Shown here in pieces: positions 1 through 12,830 of a DNA stretch of 64,000 nucleotides. The stretch spans positions 35,845,716 to 35,909,715 of the forward strand of contig NC_087064.1 of NCBI RefSeq assembly GCF_963678635.1. Direction: 5' to 3'. Numbering within the stretch: the first letter of the stretch is position 1; each line of letters opens with the position of its first letter. The DNA is from Symsagittifera roscoffensis (Eukaryota; Xenacoelomorpha; Acoela; Convolutidae). A program made the position numbers and the translations under genes. Below the pieces are notes generated by a model that made no database searches, had not been told where the DNA came from, and saw only the letters and a list, made by a program, of their open reading frames with translations.

Positions 1-180
1 TTTTTTTGTTAATCAAAAATATTATTTCATAGACTTCCCGATTCGACTTCCATACATTTGTCATACAATTCAATTCGAGAAAAAGGTTTTTTCTACGGTA
101 TATGGAACAGTGGTCAGTGTATGAAACAAATATTTTCATACCGTTTTATATAAGAAAGTTGTATGATAAGCAATTTTTAC

Positions 181-651
181 AATGAAATTTGATTAACAAG
201 TTTTTGTCCTAATATTACTTTAATGCTGAAATAAGCATTTTTTGAAAAACATTAAGCAAAACTTCGATATTTTTGTCTATAACGTAATCCAGGCTTAGAC
301 AAAAAAATGACTTCTGATGTTTTTATAATGTAAGATACACTGCGACTTTTTTCGACTAGTGAAGCTTCTCGTTAAAAACTTTTCAGCCATATACAATTTT
401 TACAATGCTGCAAAAATTTTTACAATTAGTTTTCAATGAAATTTGATTCACAAGTTTTAGTCCTAATATTACTTTAATGCTGAAATAAGCATTTTTTGAA
501 AAACATTAAGTAAAACTTCGTTATTTTTGTCTATAACGTAATCCAGGCTTAGACAAAAAAAAATGACTGTTGATGTTTTTATAATGTAAGATACACTGCG
601 ACTTTTTTCGACTAGTGAAGCTTCTAATAAAAAACTTTTCAGCCATATACA
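181..651. repeat. Tandem direct repeat, two ~215 bp units with 254 bp period
   Basis: Unit 1 (about 181-395) and unit 2 (about 435-651) share nearly all bases, including the blocks CCTAATATTACTTTAATGCT and AGCCATATACAA, with a few substitutions and a two-base indel. The 40 bp between them is not repeated. No coding potential is visible. It looks like a local duplication of non-coding DNA. Confidence 0.85.
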
Positions 652-1918
652 AAAGTATAAGATTTTTGTTCATGGCTCTCAGTGAGCTATGAAATTTTAT
701 TTCTAATGCTCAATTAAAACTCAATTATTAAAACAAATACTCAAGTTCCAAGTATATGTGAGATATTTTCCCCTGACCCAATGGAGATTTTTGTTAGAAA
801 ATTGTGGCTACTGTGTTTTAGGACAAAACAAAAAAAACTCGAAAAATTTTAAAGTTTTTGTTTATAAAAATTGTTTGTCATATAATTCTTATTTTTAGAC
901 TTGCGGTTACCAAGCGTTATCAAACTGGATTATAGACTTTTTTGGGCTAGCAAATTGTTTAACAGAATCTCTTGAATCTTTTGGTATTTGGCATTTTGGC
1001 TCATAATAAATTCAGATAGCTAAGCGTCTTCGGCACACATAGTCTGGAGGCAGCGAATACGACTGGAACGACAAGAGTCTTGGGTTTGAATCTGACCAGG
1101 ATATGTTTTGTTTCAAACGGTAAATTCTCCGTTTCAAAAAATTGTCAGCTCAATATTTTTCTGCTTATTATTTGGCTGCTTGTGTTTTGTCGTCGTAGTT
1201 GCCACGTTTTGGATTTTTTTTCTGCATGCACTTTTCATTGCAGTTGACTTTCATGTTTTCAGTTACTCCTGAAGTTTGTATTTGTAATACCCTTCGTATA
1301 ATTTCCTTTTTTGATTGTTTTCGCTTGAAAAAATTTTCCGCCCTTTTGATTTCGGCTCATATTTTATCGGCTTACTCACCTAATTTTGGGCCACTCGAGG
1401 GCGCCATAATTTTTAAGCTTTCTTGCGGATTGCACAAAACGTTAAAAGTCCCAGAATAGAATTTTTAATTCAAAGCTTTTCACCACAACAATCTCATTTT
1501 TGCTCAAAAGTTGTTTTTGAATTTTCATTAAATGCCGTCTAATGTGTTTCTTGATGTATTTTTTTGCAAATAAAACATCATTCCAGAGACAACATTTTGA
1601 AGTTTTCTACATTTGCTTATAAGTATAAGACCAAGGCAGGTGAAATACCCAATAATTGGAAAGTTGGGTGAGTTGTCGATGTTAAACTGGAGAAACGAGG
1701 CATACCGATTACGATTTTTTTTTCTCCCACCCATTTTTTTTAAACTAACTCTACCGTCTTGTGCTCAAACGATTACCTAAATTCTATTTAAACTTGCTAA
1801 GTTATGACTTTTATCGCAATCAAAGTAGCCAAAGTAGCCAAATCTAATTAGCCAAATAAGTGAGAGACGGTATAGAAAAACGTACAGCTCATTCTTACTG
1901 AAAGTTTGTGGTTTGCAC
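652..1918. other. Non-coding AT-rich stretch
   Basis: No recognisable exon. If the serine protease gene to the right is intact, this is where its second and later exons should lie (minus strand), but no block resembling the Asp or Ser catalytic motifs could be found, so those exons are either left of the window or lost. Confidence 0.5.
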
Positions 1919-2257
1919 CTAAATTGAATTCTTGTTTTTGCCGTATCTTAACATTACCAATGGAATTTTATCTACGACGCGGCTGAGTGTCATACCTGGT
2001 TTGCCCAGAACACAATGTGCTGCCGTGATGACCCACAGTGGAGCAATGATTGCACCTCCACACATATAGACCGAATTTGTGAATTGAACTCGCACATAGA
2101 ACCTTCTGTTTGGGCTCGGATGTCCATTAACAATTAAAGAACTGACCCCATTTCCAAGAGAATTCGGAGATAAAAAATCATTTATTTTATAAGAATTGGG
2201 TTGGCAGTATATTGTGTTTAAAAGTATCAAACTATTAACTATGTAATTTATTGCCAT
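1919..2257 (-). CDS. Trypsin-like (S1) serine protease, first exon only
   Basis: The reading frame starts at 2257 with a hydrophobic leader (MAINYIVNSLILLNTIYC) that fits a signal peptide. About 40 residues later comes IVNGHPSPNRRF, which matches the zymogen activation site, then MCGGAIIAPLWVITAAHC, the S1-family block holding the catalytic histidine and its disulfide partner. The family needs an aspartate and a GDSGGP serine further on; neither is present. The frame runs to a stop at 1919, but a strong donor (CAG/GTATGA) at 1996/1995 just after HCVLGKP suggests the exon really ends at 1996 and the residues after it are intron. Substrate unknown; a secreted protease is likely. Alternative: a 3'-truncated pseudogene. 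Confidence 0.75.
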   Translation of the reverse strand: MAINYIVNSLILLNTIYCQPNSYKINDFLSPNSLGNGVSSLIVNGHPSPNRRFYVRVQFTNSVYMCGGAIIAPLWVITAAHCVLGKPGMTLSRVVDKIPLVMLRYGKNKNSI

Positions 2258-5109
2258 TTTTGATAAATATGCTTGGAATTCATGGCAGAACTCCGTATGC
2301 TTTGGTCATAATTGAATAAATTTCACGATGAGTTTGAATTTGGTTAGAGTGTTACAAGTACTAAGTACAGTAACTGTGATCTTTGGTCATTTAGCAGGCG
2401 ATCTTATGATTTAATTTCATGGAGATATCTGCTAAGCTGTACATTCCTTTTCATTTTTCAGTTTCAATCTTCTTTTAAACATATTTCCGCTCTAACATGA
2501 AAACTAAATCACAGCAAAGATTTTAGACCGACCACTGATGAAAACAATCACCGAAAACAATTAAAAAAAAACTGATCACTACCGAAAAAAGTTCAAACTG
2601 ATCACTACTTTCAGCTTGATCGGCTATGCTATGCTATGTTAAATTGGAAGTGGTGCGTTTCACCTCGTTGTATATTATTAATTGATCTTTGTCTTGCATT
2701 TTATGCACCTCTGACTTAAACAATGACTTTTATGGGGGCCAACCTTTTACCAGACAGACCTTTTACCAGAATCGATAAATCAATTTGATTGACAGATGCA
2801 ATGACGCCATTTAATTTTTTTAAAGACAATGTTTTCACGGTTTCTCAACAAAAATTCGTTTGTTCTAACCACTTCCTTTCGAATCTTCCATTAATTTAAA
2901 CTTATCTTAATTTGAATTATTGAATTTTGGTCTAGTAAAAGGTCAGTCTGATAAAAGGTCGGTCTGGTACAAAAAACCTAGCCCTAACTTTTTTCCAAAC
3001 TGTTCAGAACACCGAAATATTACTATTAAGTAGAAATATTACTATCTGCTGTTTTTTCCTATTTGAAATGCTGTGTGTAACCGACATCAAATGCACCAAA
3101 TGGAGGTATAACCGTTTTAGAACATTTTCGTTCGTGATTTGAACTACAAAAAAAAACATTCTCAAAAAGCTGTCAGTAATACACAACTTGGAAAACTTGA
3201 AAAATCGTATACAAAGAAAATAAATTATTTTTTGTTCCTAATTTTTTTGCTTTCTTTTACAAATAGGAGCAAGATTTAAATGTTCTCAACAACTTGCTTT
3301 TTAAACATTTGCGTTCTGAAGTTTAGCAACTTGAATCAAAAGTAAAAGAATTTTCAAAACTTTTAATTGACTTTTTCGTTGTATTCGAAATAAAACAATT
3401 TGTCAATTTCTTCCGCAATGACAGTTATTAGAATTTTTATTATTTTTCAATTAATCTTCCCGAAAATCTATATTTCTGAACTGAAACTATTTTGTTTCAA
3501 CCTGATTGGCTGGAAATTTCAGCACTATCTCAATAAGTTTTGTTCACATTGTTGGGCCGACATGTAAGCAAGCTGAATCAGCCAACATTGTGGAAATCTT
3601 GGTAAACTAGTCAAAAAAATTTCAAATAAGCTGCAGATTTTTACCCATACCAATAAAAAACAGAAAGAAAACTCCAGGATGAAACTATCACAAAATTCGG
3701 CCTTGTTTGAAGTCGGCTAGAGAACAAAGTCATCGCATCTGTGTTAACCAAAACCAAAGCAATCAGTGCGATCGGTGTTTTGCTCTCTGCATTAATTCAT
3801 TGAATATTGCAAATCTCCAAGTTAACAAGTTTGGGCGGAATAAGTAGAAAGACCCAAATGAAACTAAAATCAATCATAATTGAGGCAAAAACGCATTTCT
3901 TAACGTGTTCAAAATATAACAGAATGCAAAATTGTTTTTATAGAATAAAAGTAATTCAAGAAAAACTCAAGTAATTGTAAAGTTTGTCGATCTTCCGAAC
4001 AAAAAAAAAGCTCAATCATCATTTAAAAAGTTTCAAACTGAATTATTCAAAACAGTTTACACATAATTCTGAAATAAACATAATAATTATGATTACTAAA
4101 AAACAAATGAGTATACATCATAACAATAACAATCTTAATTAGAAAACTGCTCAGATCACCACCAAGCCTTGAAATTTCCGTTCGCCCTTTTCTAGCTTTG
4201 AATATTTTTGGCAACGAAATTTTAATGAACAATAACATATGAGCATCGATTGTTTTTTTTAGGTAGCAATCATAAATTTCGTCTAGTGATATGAACTTTA
4301 GTCGTGTATGAAATTAATTTGATCAATTAGAACTTCAAATTAAATTGGGTTGACTTTGAAAGCTAGATAATTCACCTCGCTTTAATAAACGGATCTACTT
4401 AACAATTGCCCCCTTTCATTGTTAAGTAGATTAAGTTGTCGAACTTTCGACCAATCAGATTGCAGCAAAATTCAAATTTTAAATGCAACCCTCTAGTGCT
4501 AAGTTACTGCTTTTGTTTATAGGGGTGGCAATTCTGTAGTAGATACCAAAGGGAGGACAATTGTTAAGTAGATCTATAAAAATTGCACTTCAGTTTTTTT
4601 GATTTTAGTCAATTTTTGATGTTTTTCCCTAAAAACAAATCGCCCAAAGTTGAATCTAATTACAAATCAATCTAATTACAACCTCAAGATGGCATACTGT
4701 GAAAAGTGCGCTATTTTTTTATTTATACAAACGGTCAAACTATTGAAGATTTATCGCATTAAGAACCCGTTTACGGAGGAAACCAAGAAGTTGAAATAAC
4801 TCATCAGAGAGTTCGTTCTACTTCCTTTGAGCAGTTTAAATGATCGAAAAAACCATGAACACTGAAACAGAAATAGAACTCTTATCAAAATTACACGTTA
4901 AGAGTCATTTTCTCCATTCTATTTGTTTCAAATAATAAGCCTTGTTGTTGGCGCGTCCTTTTTTAGAAAAAATTTGTACAAATTATCTATTCCTATTCTT
5001 TGAGCTCAAAAGTTAAGTTTCTTAGTTCGTTTGCTTCTACACTGGAGTTCATTAGTGTTTATATTGTTCCATTGTATGAAATATCCATAGCCTCAATCAA
5101 CATGTGTTG
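2258..5109. other. Intergenic DNA between protease exon and EF-hand gene
   Basis: AT-rich, with no exon that I can support. It contains one inverted-repeat element (listed separately). A minus-strand AATAAA at about 4718-4723 lies roughly 390 bp past the stop codon of the EF-hand gene and is a candidate polyadenylation signal for it. Confidence 0.5.
2739..2968. mobile_element. MITE-like element with subrepeated inverted ends
   Basis: The left end (2739-2771) holds two tandem copies of a motif close to GACCTTTTACCAGA. The right end (2931-2968) holds the inverse of the same motif twice (GTAAAAGGTCAGTCTGATAA and following). The ~160 bp between is non-coding and AT-rich. Short length, inverted ends and no frame fit a non-autonomous DNA element. 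No clear target duplication was seen. Confidence 0.45.
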
Positions 5110-8100
5110 TCACTTCTCCATCGAGAGTTTCTTCTTGAGTGCCCAGTCTGAGAACTCGTCGAACAGGATGAATCCTCCCCCGTTGGCGTCTATCTCATCG
5201 AACACCTTCCTAGGGTTCTTGATGTCCATACCCCACTGCTTCAACAGACCCAGAGCGCCCTCGAACTCCTAGGAAGAACACGGCCAGTGAAGTTAAGCCT
5301 TACTGCTTCAAGAACAGTTTCAAACGAAATAAATCTCTAGCCCCAATGCGAAATAAGAACATCAAAAACGAATGTACAGCAGTCTAAGTTAAGCAAAAAT
5401 GAACATATATGAATCAGTAAGTCAGTATTAATGAGTTCTTTACAACAGTATACTACACCATTAACCCCCCCCCCCCCGGACCTATTAAGAGAATAACTTG
5501 CACAATATGGCCTTACAAATAAAAACTATCTTCTTTTTTTTGTATTCTGGCGTGAGACTTTTCTTTCATAAGCTTGACTTTGCTGTTTGCATCACTAACA
5601 AAACGATAATCCATGATGCGGGTCGAGGTAGTCGTTTTATGTTCAGACAGTGGGACCAAAACGTAATTTGTTCAGTTTGAGAGGGGGTATATTTATGCAG
5701 TCGCCTGTCTTCCTCGACACACTTCTGGATCATTATGAGCCATACGGATTCTGGGAGGACTATTTAGAACTGTGGAAACCGAAAAAAAAATCATTTCAGA
5801 TTCTGGGAACCAAAATTATCCGCGTTGACTTTTCCGAAGATTGATTTTGTCAATGATTTATTTCCCGAAGCTTGAAGAATCAAGTTCACATGTATTTCGA
5901 AATGAACGTGTTTACCTCGTAGTTGATGCGGTCGTCGTCGCTCTCGTCGATTTCGTCGAACATGTTGTAGAGTTCGAAGTATCTGAGGAGATAAGAGCAG
6001 AGGAGTCTGAACTCATTCCTGTCTATGTAGTCGTCACTGCTCCCTTTCGTCTTACTCACTCCCTTAGCCGCATTAAACGCCCTAGAAAGTAACAATTTAA
6101 AAATCTAACGCTCGTTTATCTAATGACTTATGAAGGATAACAAATTGACTGAGTTGTTCTCAACGAAATCGCAATACCTGCCACATTACAGGTTTTTTTT
6201 TGTTAAGAACAATTGGTCGCGCAAGTCTGGACATAAAGTCGTGAAAGTCTGTGTGCAGATTTTCGCGACCCATGTTCAGACTTTGCCGACCAAATTTTGA
6301 TGTGTCCAGACCTTCGCAATCCACGGCGCGAATCATGTCCAGACTTTCCAGACTCAAACTCTCGGCACGACTATGCAATTTGGGTCTGAATCCGGATGTG
6401 GCGCGAGTCTAGACATGAATCTGGAACCTCGACCCGGGAAGCCATCAAATTTAGATCGACTTTGAAATTTAGATCGAAAGATTCAATGCACAAATCGAAT
6501 ATTCTTGTTATTTTTTACAACTTAAAAAATTTTTAAGTTTCTTATTTTTCATAAAACGTCAAAAATAAGTCTCAGAAAAGTCTTTTCAGAAAAACGATCG
6601 AAAAAAACTGAATTGCTCATTGACTAAATTAACTCAGGTACTGAAATTTTAATTTGGTGTAGTCAACAGAAGAATTTTTTTGGCTTTCCATACGCTTAAA
6701 CAGCACAAAATAGCGCTCTTTCTTATCCCAAACTGGCTATTTTCAAACCTTCATAACTTTACGAAAACTATTCGCCTGTAAATTAATTTTGTTTGATTTT
6801 GAGTTACGGAAATTAGTCTTTTTCAGACCTTATAAAATATACCGTCAAAAATGGCTAGTTAACAAGTCTGGAGAAGAAGTCACCCCGAAAACAAATAATC
6901 CGTCACTTTCTTTGACATGCGGAAAAATAAGCTGTGTCTTCTTACATATTCAGTTCTGAAAATTTTCTTCCGTATAGTGAACTTTACAATGATTTGTTGT
7001 CGTAGATTCCATAGTTTCCGTCATTGGCATTTTAGTGATCACTCGGTTCGTTATTGGCAGCGGAACAGATGTTGGTTTCATTATTTTCTTATTTAAAAAA
7101 ATTTTTGTCAGGGTTAAAAAAATTTCACTGTTTTACAATTTCATGTCCCGCCTGGAACTTTTTAGCTTTATTTTTAACAAAAATTGTCTCCTATTTTCTT
7201 AAGACATGAGGGCGAAGCAGTTTGTTTCTGAAAAATCAACAAAAATATAGTAATTTTTTTAAAAAGATTTTTGGTCAAAGTACAGAGTGATGTTTTTTGC
7301 GTCTTTGCGTTTAGTAAAGTAATAGTTGAATCAAATACCTTGCCTCAATTAAATTTGGAGCAGTTTGTGAGCTCGTTTAAAATGCCGCTTAGAGATTAAC
7401 AGCACTAAAATTCTCGAGTGTTACTTGCCCGAAACTAGCCAAAATGACAAATTTCAAGTGCTCATAACTTTGCAAGAAATCACCACTGCTAAACTGTTGT
7501 TAATAAAATTGAGCTCAAGTCCTCACGGTGATAGTCGAATCCAACATGCCATTTAAAAATTGTTGTTCACTCAATTTTGTACTTTTGAAGAGTGTTATAT
7601 TAACTTGATGGGGGAAAAAGTGAAATTGTTTGCTTATTGAACAGTTTTTATCATACAATGAAAAAAGACTGCTCGTATCAGGGCAAAACCATGAATATTC
7701 CGACTGTCTTTTAATTGGTCTCGGATAATTTGGTAAAATGAATATTGGCAAAACAAGGAATTTAAGGCTGATCATATTAAAATTTAAGTGCTACCATTTG
7801 AGTCATGTTTAGAATTGATAAAATCAATTAGCTGCCTCAATTCAATTTGTAACCATTGTATAAAGTCGGATAATTCGCCACGCGTGTAAATTATATAACG
7901 AGTAGTTTAGACAGACTCGTGGCTGGTTACTATAGTGGTGTGCACTCTCGGCTGGCCAGATGCAGATAGAGATATCAACCCCCTGAGAAAAAAGAGTTTT
8001 AAAAAATTGGTTTGATTAAAAAAACACCCCGAGCATATATATTCCTCTCTTTCTTAGAAAAATTTGTTTCAGAACTACTGTTTCTGATTTTTCAGAAAAT

Positions 8101-10093
8101 TGTTTGTCGAAATAAGTACAGTTTGACAGTCATCTGCGGTGTGCCTCTATAGTCCATAGGAAAAAGAATAATTGTTTTTTTTTTGTCATCCGACACGGAG
8201 GCCTAACCGGAAGGTTACTTATTTTGGCTGACAAGATCGCATAAATCAAGCGCACTTTAAGCTATGACTTTCTTGCAAGAGCCCACAATGCAAATAGCAG
8301 CGCACGTTCCATTTGAACCAGTAATCATATGGTTGCAGTGCACCATCACCACCAGATCAATGCCAAATCGAATAGTATATATACAAAAATAAAATTGAAG
8401 CCTTTATATGAAAAATTGGGCTCTTTTCTAACTTGCCGCCCCATCACAAAATTACAAAATAAATTTCATACGCACATACATTTCGCATGTAAGCAATGTG
8501 GTGAAAGTTTGATGAACTGTTCACGCTGACTCTTTTTAATGCAGCTTATAACATGAAAAGTCATTTTCAATAAACCTTAATATATTGAATTTCAAAAAAA
8601 AATCAAAGAGGCGACTGAAAATATCCAAAAGTTCTTTTGATGCTTTCAGTGCAGTTTCCGCATGAAATTTATTTAACAATTTCCCCCTTTTCAGAAAGGG
8701 GGGTTAATGAGTATAATAAGTTGGTTATACTCGCACCGAGCTCCCATCGATCATATTTGATTATATTGTTATTATACGGCCAGTATCTACAAAATTACTA
8801 AATAATTGATTATAATCCATTAAAAATGGGTGATAATCCTAATATTTCTTATATCAGTGTTATCCATTATATTCCATTATTTTTGTCACTTCGTTTAAAT
8901 TTGGTGTTGAGTAATACTCAGACGGTGGTTTCGATAAGTTAATTGACGGCATTATATTTATACGGAAAAAGAACTTATTAAAAAAAACCGGAAAAATTAT
9001 GTTCAAAAAGATCATTTTAAACGTGTTATCATTGATTTGCTGTATAAGTTTATCGATTCAAACAGCCTGATAAAATGCTTTATGTACTACTTTTGCATAA
9101 GAGAGGAGAGGGTAATGAAACTGATTAGGATATAAGACTGCATTAGGATATAAGAGGCCACATTTCATACCTGATGATGACTGGTTTACGGAAGACCTTG
9201 TGCAGTTGCATCTGCCTCAGTCCCAAGTCTACCTCGGCCAGACTGAGTTTGCGGTTGCCGTTGGGGTCCCAGCCGCTGAACAACTTCCGCCGCGTCTCCT
9301 TAGCCTCCTCCGTCTTCTCCGGCGGCAGCAGAATCGGCAGCTTGTCCTTGAAGTTGTTCACTTCCTAAAGTCATAATCAGTAATTTTATTGAAATTTCTA
9401 TAAGTGAAAAAAGAAATAAAAAATTTTGAATAAAAATAGTTTTATTTTAAAGGCAACAACTTAAACGAGAAATAATTTAAATTGCGCAAGTGAAAATTAA
9501 AATTATGTCCATAAGGCAAATCTTGCTTACAAGTACTTAACTAAAGAATCTTTTTGCTGCAATTTTACATAAAATACCTGATAAAAATGTGTTTTTGAAG
9601 CAGAATTTGGAAAATTTATCTTAAAATTACCGCAAACTTTCTTTTATTTTATCAGCAATTTCAAATTAATTTTAAATTTATTTTTAAATGGACGACACAA
9701 CAAACGCTCAAAGAATCACCCATCATGTTTACTTTTAGTCGCTTCAATGCACGGACCACTGTGCATATATTTTACTTGAGAATATCGCTATTTGCTGAAT
9801 CGGAACGCAGTAAATTGAGCGCAAAATTAACAAATATATTTAAAGTTCAGGTAATTTTACAAGCAAATTTTCAGCAAAAATTTACAGTTAGCTTACAGAA
9901 TGACCACTAACTCGCATTTTGATCTGTTTTGTTTCGTTTTGAAGTCCGGATTGCTCGTTTATTGAGTATTTTGTCAATTTTTGATGAATACATTTTTCAA
10001 TTTTTTACTATTTCAAATTTCACGTGACAAAAGCAAACGCTAAAAAATGAGTCAATATTTATAAAAACTTACCGCTTGAGATGCTTTTGGCAT
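5110..10093 (-). CDS. Four-EF-hand calcium-binding protein, calflagin type (4 exons)
   Basis: Assembled from splice sites: exon 1 10093-10073 (MPKASQA, donor GTAAGT), exon 2 9364-9171, exon 3 6081-5916, exon 4 5268-5110 ending in TGA. Acceptors are CTTTAG, TTCTAG and TTCCTAG; all phases join in frame to give 179 residues. EF-hand loops: residues 40-51 (DPNGNRKLSLAE), a degenerate one at 84-95, 117-128 (DESDDDRINYEE, split by the last intron) and 154-165 (DANGGGFILFDE). The order, the WG before loop 4 and the DEFSDWAL end match flagellar calcium-binding protein/calflagin-like proteins, known from trypanosomes and also found in animals. Expected role: a calcium sensor, possibly ciliary. The N-terminus MPKASQ lacks the Gly2-Cys acylation signal of trypanosome calflagins. 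Introns are 708, 3089 and 647 bp. Confidence 0.88.
6082..9170 (-). other. Large intron 2 of the EF-hand gene
   Basis: Donor CAG/GTATGA at 9171/9170 and acceptor TTTCTAG at 6088-6082. Besides the repeat cluster at 6.2-6.44 kb the interior is AT-rich and without recognisable exons. Short open frames here show no homology that I can name. Confidence 0.7.
6200..6440. repeat. Degenerate short repeats around GTCCAGACTTT
   Basis: At least six partial copies of a ~15 bp motif (GTCCAGACTTTCGCG and its complement, e.g. AAGTCTGGACATAAAG and CAGATTTTCGCGACC) occur within 240 bp, in both orientations. This is locally more GC-rich than the rest of the intron. Function unknown. Confidence 0.45.
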
Positions 10094-10469
10094 AGCGTAT
10101 ACGATAAATCTAATTCTTATACAATAAAATGTAAAAAAATGGTCTCAGAACACAGCAATCAGCGAAAGTAAAACAAAATGTAAAAAAAAGCATTTGGTCG
10201 CTCTCAAAGCATTACTTCAAACAAAACACAAAAAATGTACTACAAATTTTGGTCCAGTTTAATGCAATTCAGATACAAACGTTGCTTACTATTTGTTGTT
10301 AAAATTTTCGCAGAGCAATATTGCTGTATAAAGTGACGTATCGTAGAGCCCCCTGGGTTGAGGTGCTAGAATGTGACCTAAGCAGTAAAGCGGATTTAGG
10401 GGGGAGGGGTAACGCCCCCTTTTCATCCCTCAGGAATTCGACCCTCTGCCGGACCGACGGGTACCCTTT
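10094..10469. other. Upstream region of the EF-hand gene
   Basis: Should hold the minus-strand promoter and 5' untranslated region of the EF-hand gene. No clear TATA box or initiator can be assigned by eye. From 10330 the composition turns GC-richer (runs of C and G), marking the start of the unclassified repeat region to the right. Confidence 0.4.
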
Positions 10470-12503
10470 GGTACTAGCTTAACAACCGAACAACCGATTC
10501 TTAAATTTTTCTTAAGGTGCATTCGGCGCCATAATATATTAATTTGGGGAGGGAGCACGCGCCAAAAAACACCTTTTTTTAATTCAAATTTTTCAAAAAG
10601 TGCCTAAAAGCTGCTCTTTAGCCAGTTTTTTTTTTCTAAGATTTGCATGCGGCGCATATATTGTTTTTACAAGAAGGTGTCTTTAATGACGCTGGAGCTC
10701 AGAAAATCAGTTTGGTTGACCTAAAAACAAGTCACCAAACTTTCCAATTTTTTTTTGTGAAAATTCGCCGCTCCCTCGAGAAAGTTTTGAATCCACCCCC
10801 AAAAAAGCCGATAAAAAGAATTGGATCGAGAAAGATATTTAAACATGTCAAGCTTGGTCGAAGTATATCGAATCTTGGTCGAGTACGGTTAAAACATACG
10901 TCGAGTGTAGGATCGGTGATCCTAACACTTTTTAGAGTTTACCTTGAGAAATGCATGCAGTATAGTGAAAGTGATTGAGTATTACGTAGCTCGGTATTGA
11001 CAATTCAATGAGATAAGCAGAAAAGAAAGCAAACATTCAAGTCCAAGAAGCAAGAAGGGTTAGACGTCCCCCGCCAACATGAAGGCTAAACCCCTACAGG
11101 ACACGTGCACGAAGACGGCTCATTAGGAGATGTCAACTTCCCTGAGATCTCAAAAACTGCACCAAAACCCCGTGTAATAAGATTAGGGACAACACATTTT
11201 TGGGACCCGAATTTTTCTTTATAAAAGAAACCCCGAAAATTTGACCTCGGATTCTTTTCATAGCCCATCGGACTAATGTAAGAAGTCGGCTCACTAGGAG
11301 ATCTCAACTTCGCGAGAAATTAAAAAAATCCACTTGTTGTCCTTGAATTAAATTTATGTATAGAAACTTTAGGCAACCCCCACTAACACATTAACTGGAT
11401 TTTTAAAATGTTATTGCCAATTACCCCTATGGTTCTATTAAGAAACACATACATTTCTAGAAGACCAGGGGATAAGAACTTCCGGATATACGGCGCTGAT
11501 GACAAATGCCCTAAGTAAACAGTCCTCCATCGTCTAACACTGGAAGTCGTTTCTCGGCCCCCACTGAATGCATGGAGCCAAAACGTTGAGATGTCAGAGG
11601 TAGTGTCAAGGTATATCATTTATTTTAATCTGAGCTGAATCGGGCAGGTGGACCGGAAGTTATTAGCATTTGGGAAAAACACCCCTTAGACTGGAGGTGG
11701 TCAATTTACGCAAGATAATGAGCTGGGGCATATAAATTATACGGCGACATTAGACACTACAATTCATCCCCGAAAAAAAAATGACTCCTAGTGAGTAAAA
11801 CTCCTCCTGCGACTCCTTCCGGTGTTAATAGCTTTTTCCCACGAAAAAGATAATGAACATCATAAATGGGAGAACTTGGGAAGTATCAAAGTGGTATGGA
11901 TGAAATTAGGGCCCCTATGGAATTCTAAAACTAAATGTGGAAGAATGACCCCGGGTGACCGTTAAATGACTTTTGCACGATTAGGATTACAATTGCGTAG
12001 AAAACCCTAGGATTAACACCGGAAAGTGGCCGTTGCCCCAACCCCAACCCTTGGTCACCTTACTAAACTTTGGGAGGGAACTTACCTATTGGGAAATGAA
12101 GCAGAGGCTGAAAGAGATATAACTTATACATTGTATCATTAAAGTAGTGGAACTAATTAAAATGGACTTGGCAAACATTGAGTTCATGTTAGATTGGCAA
12201 ATGCGCTATTAAAAGAAATTCACTCTGAAAAAAGAAAAGTAGTCTCAGAGAAAATGGGCGGTAATAGGAGCATAGCATTAGAAGTAGGTTTGCTAAATAA
12301 ATGGACGAGATGCTTACCCAGCTTCCCGGAGGTAGTTTTTTTAGTAGAACTTGGCCCTTAGTTAACGAATTACGTTCCCTTAATGACCAGAAGGTCGATA
12401 TTTGATTAGCGTATTGATCGAAATTTTACATGCTTGAAATGAAGTAGCGACCCATAGAAAGGATGTTCCACTAACCTGGGAAGGTCGGAAAGTTGATAGG
12501 ATA

Positions 12504-12830
12504 ATTAAATAAAAACCTTGAGAGATTGGTTAGTTAAACATAACTCGGTTTGGAGGTGAAATTGGACTTGATGTTTGCACAACTTAATATTTGTCAAGTT
12601 TTTTGCGTTTGAATTAAATATAAACTTTGGGAGATTGGTTAGTCAAACATAACTCGGTTTGGAGGTGAAATTGGACTTGATATTTGCACAACTTAATATT
12701 TGTCAAGTTTTTTGCGTTTGAATTAAGTATAAACCTTGGGAGATTGGTTAGTTAATCATAACTCGGTTTGGAGGTGAAATTGGACTTGATGTTCGCACAA
12801 TTTAGTATTTGTCAAATTTTTTTTGCATTT
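12504..12830. repeat. Three tandem copies of a 109 bp unit
   Basis: Units begin at 12504, 12613 and 12722, each 109 bp, with shared core GAGATTGGTTAGT...ACTCGGTTTGGAGGTGAAAT. Copies differ at only a few sites; the third is slightly more diverged and longer in its T run. Non-coding. Confidence 0.9.

Noticed and set aside
1010-1110. tRNA-like A and B boxes (TAGCTAAGCG... and GGGTTTGAATC)
   Set aside because: No acceptor stem or convincing T-arm can be formed, and no repeated copies were seen. A tRNA-derived SINE head is possible but unsupported.
5461-5480. Run of about 14 C bases
   Set aside because: A homopolymer with no partner tract nearby; possibly a sequencing-sensitive site, not a feature.
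5841-6092. Plus-strand 83-codon frame over EF-hand exon 3
   Set aside because: Antisense of the exon; the minus strand has EF-hand motifs and proper splice sites.
11086-11619. Minus-strand frames with repeated SEPTSYISPMG / NEPSSCTCPVG text, considered as a gene or mitochondrial insert
   Set aside because: The similarity is an internal DNA repeat of ~150 bp; no homology to mitochondrial proteins or known domains could be supported.
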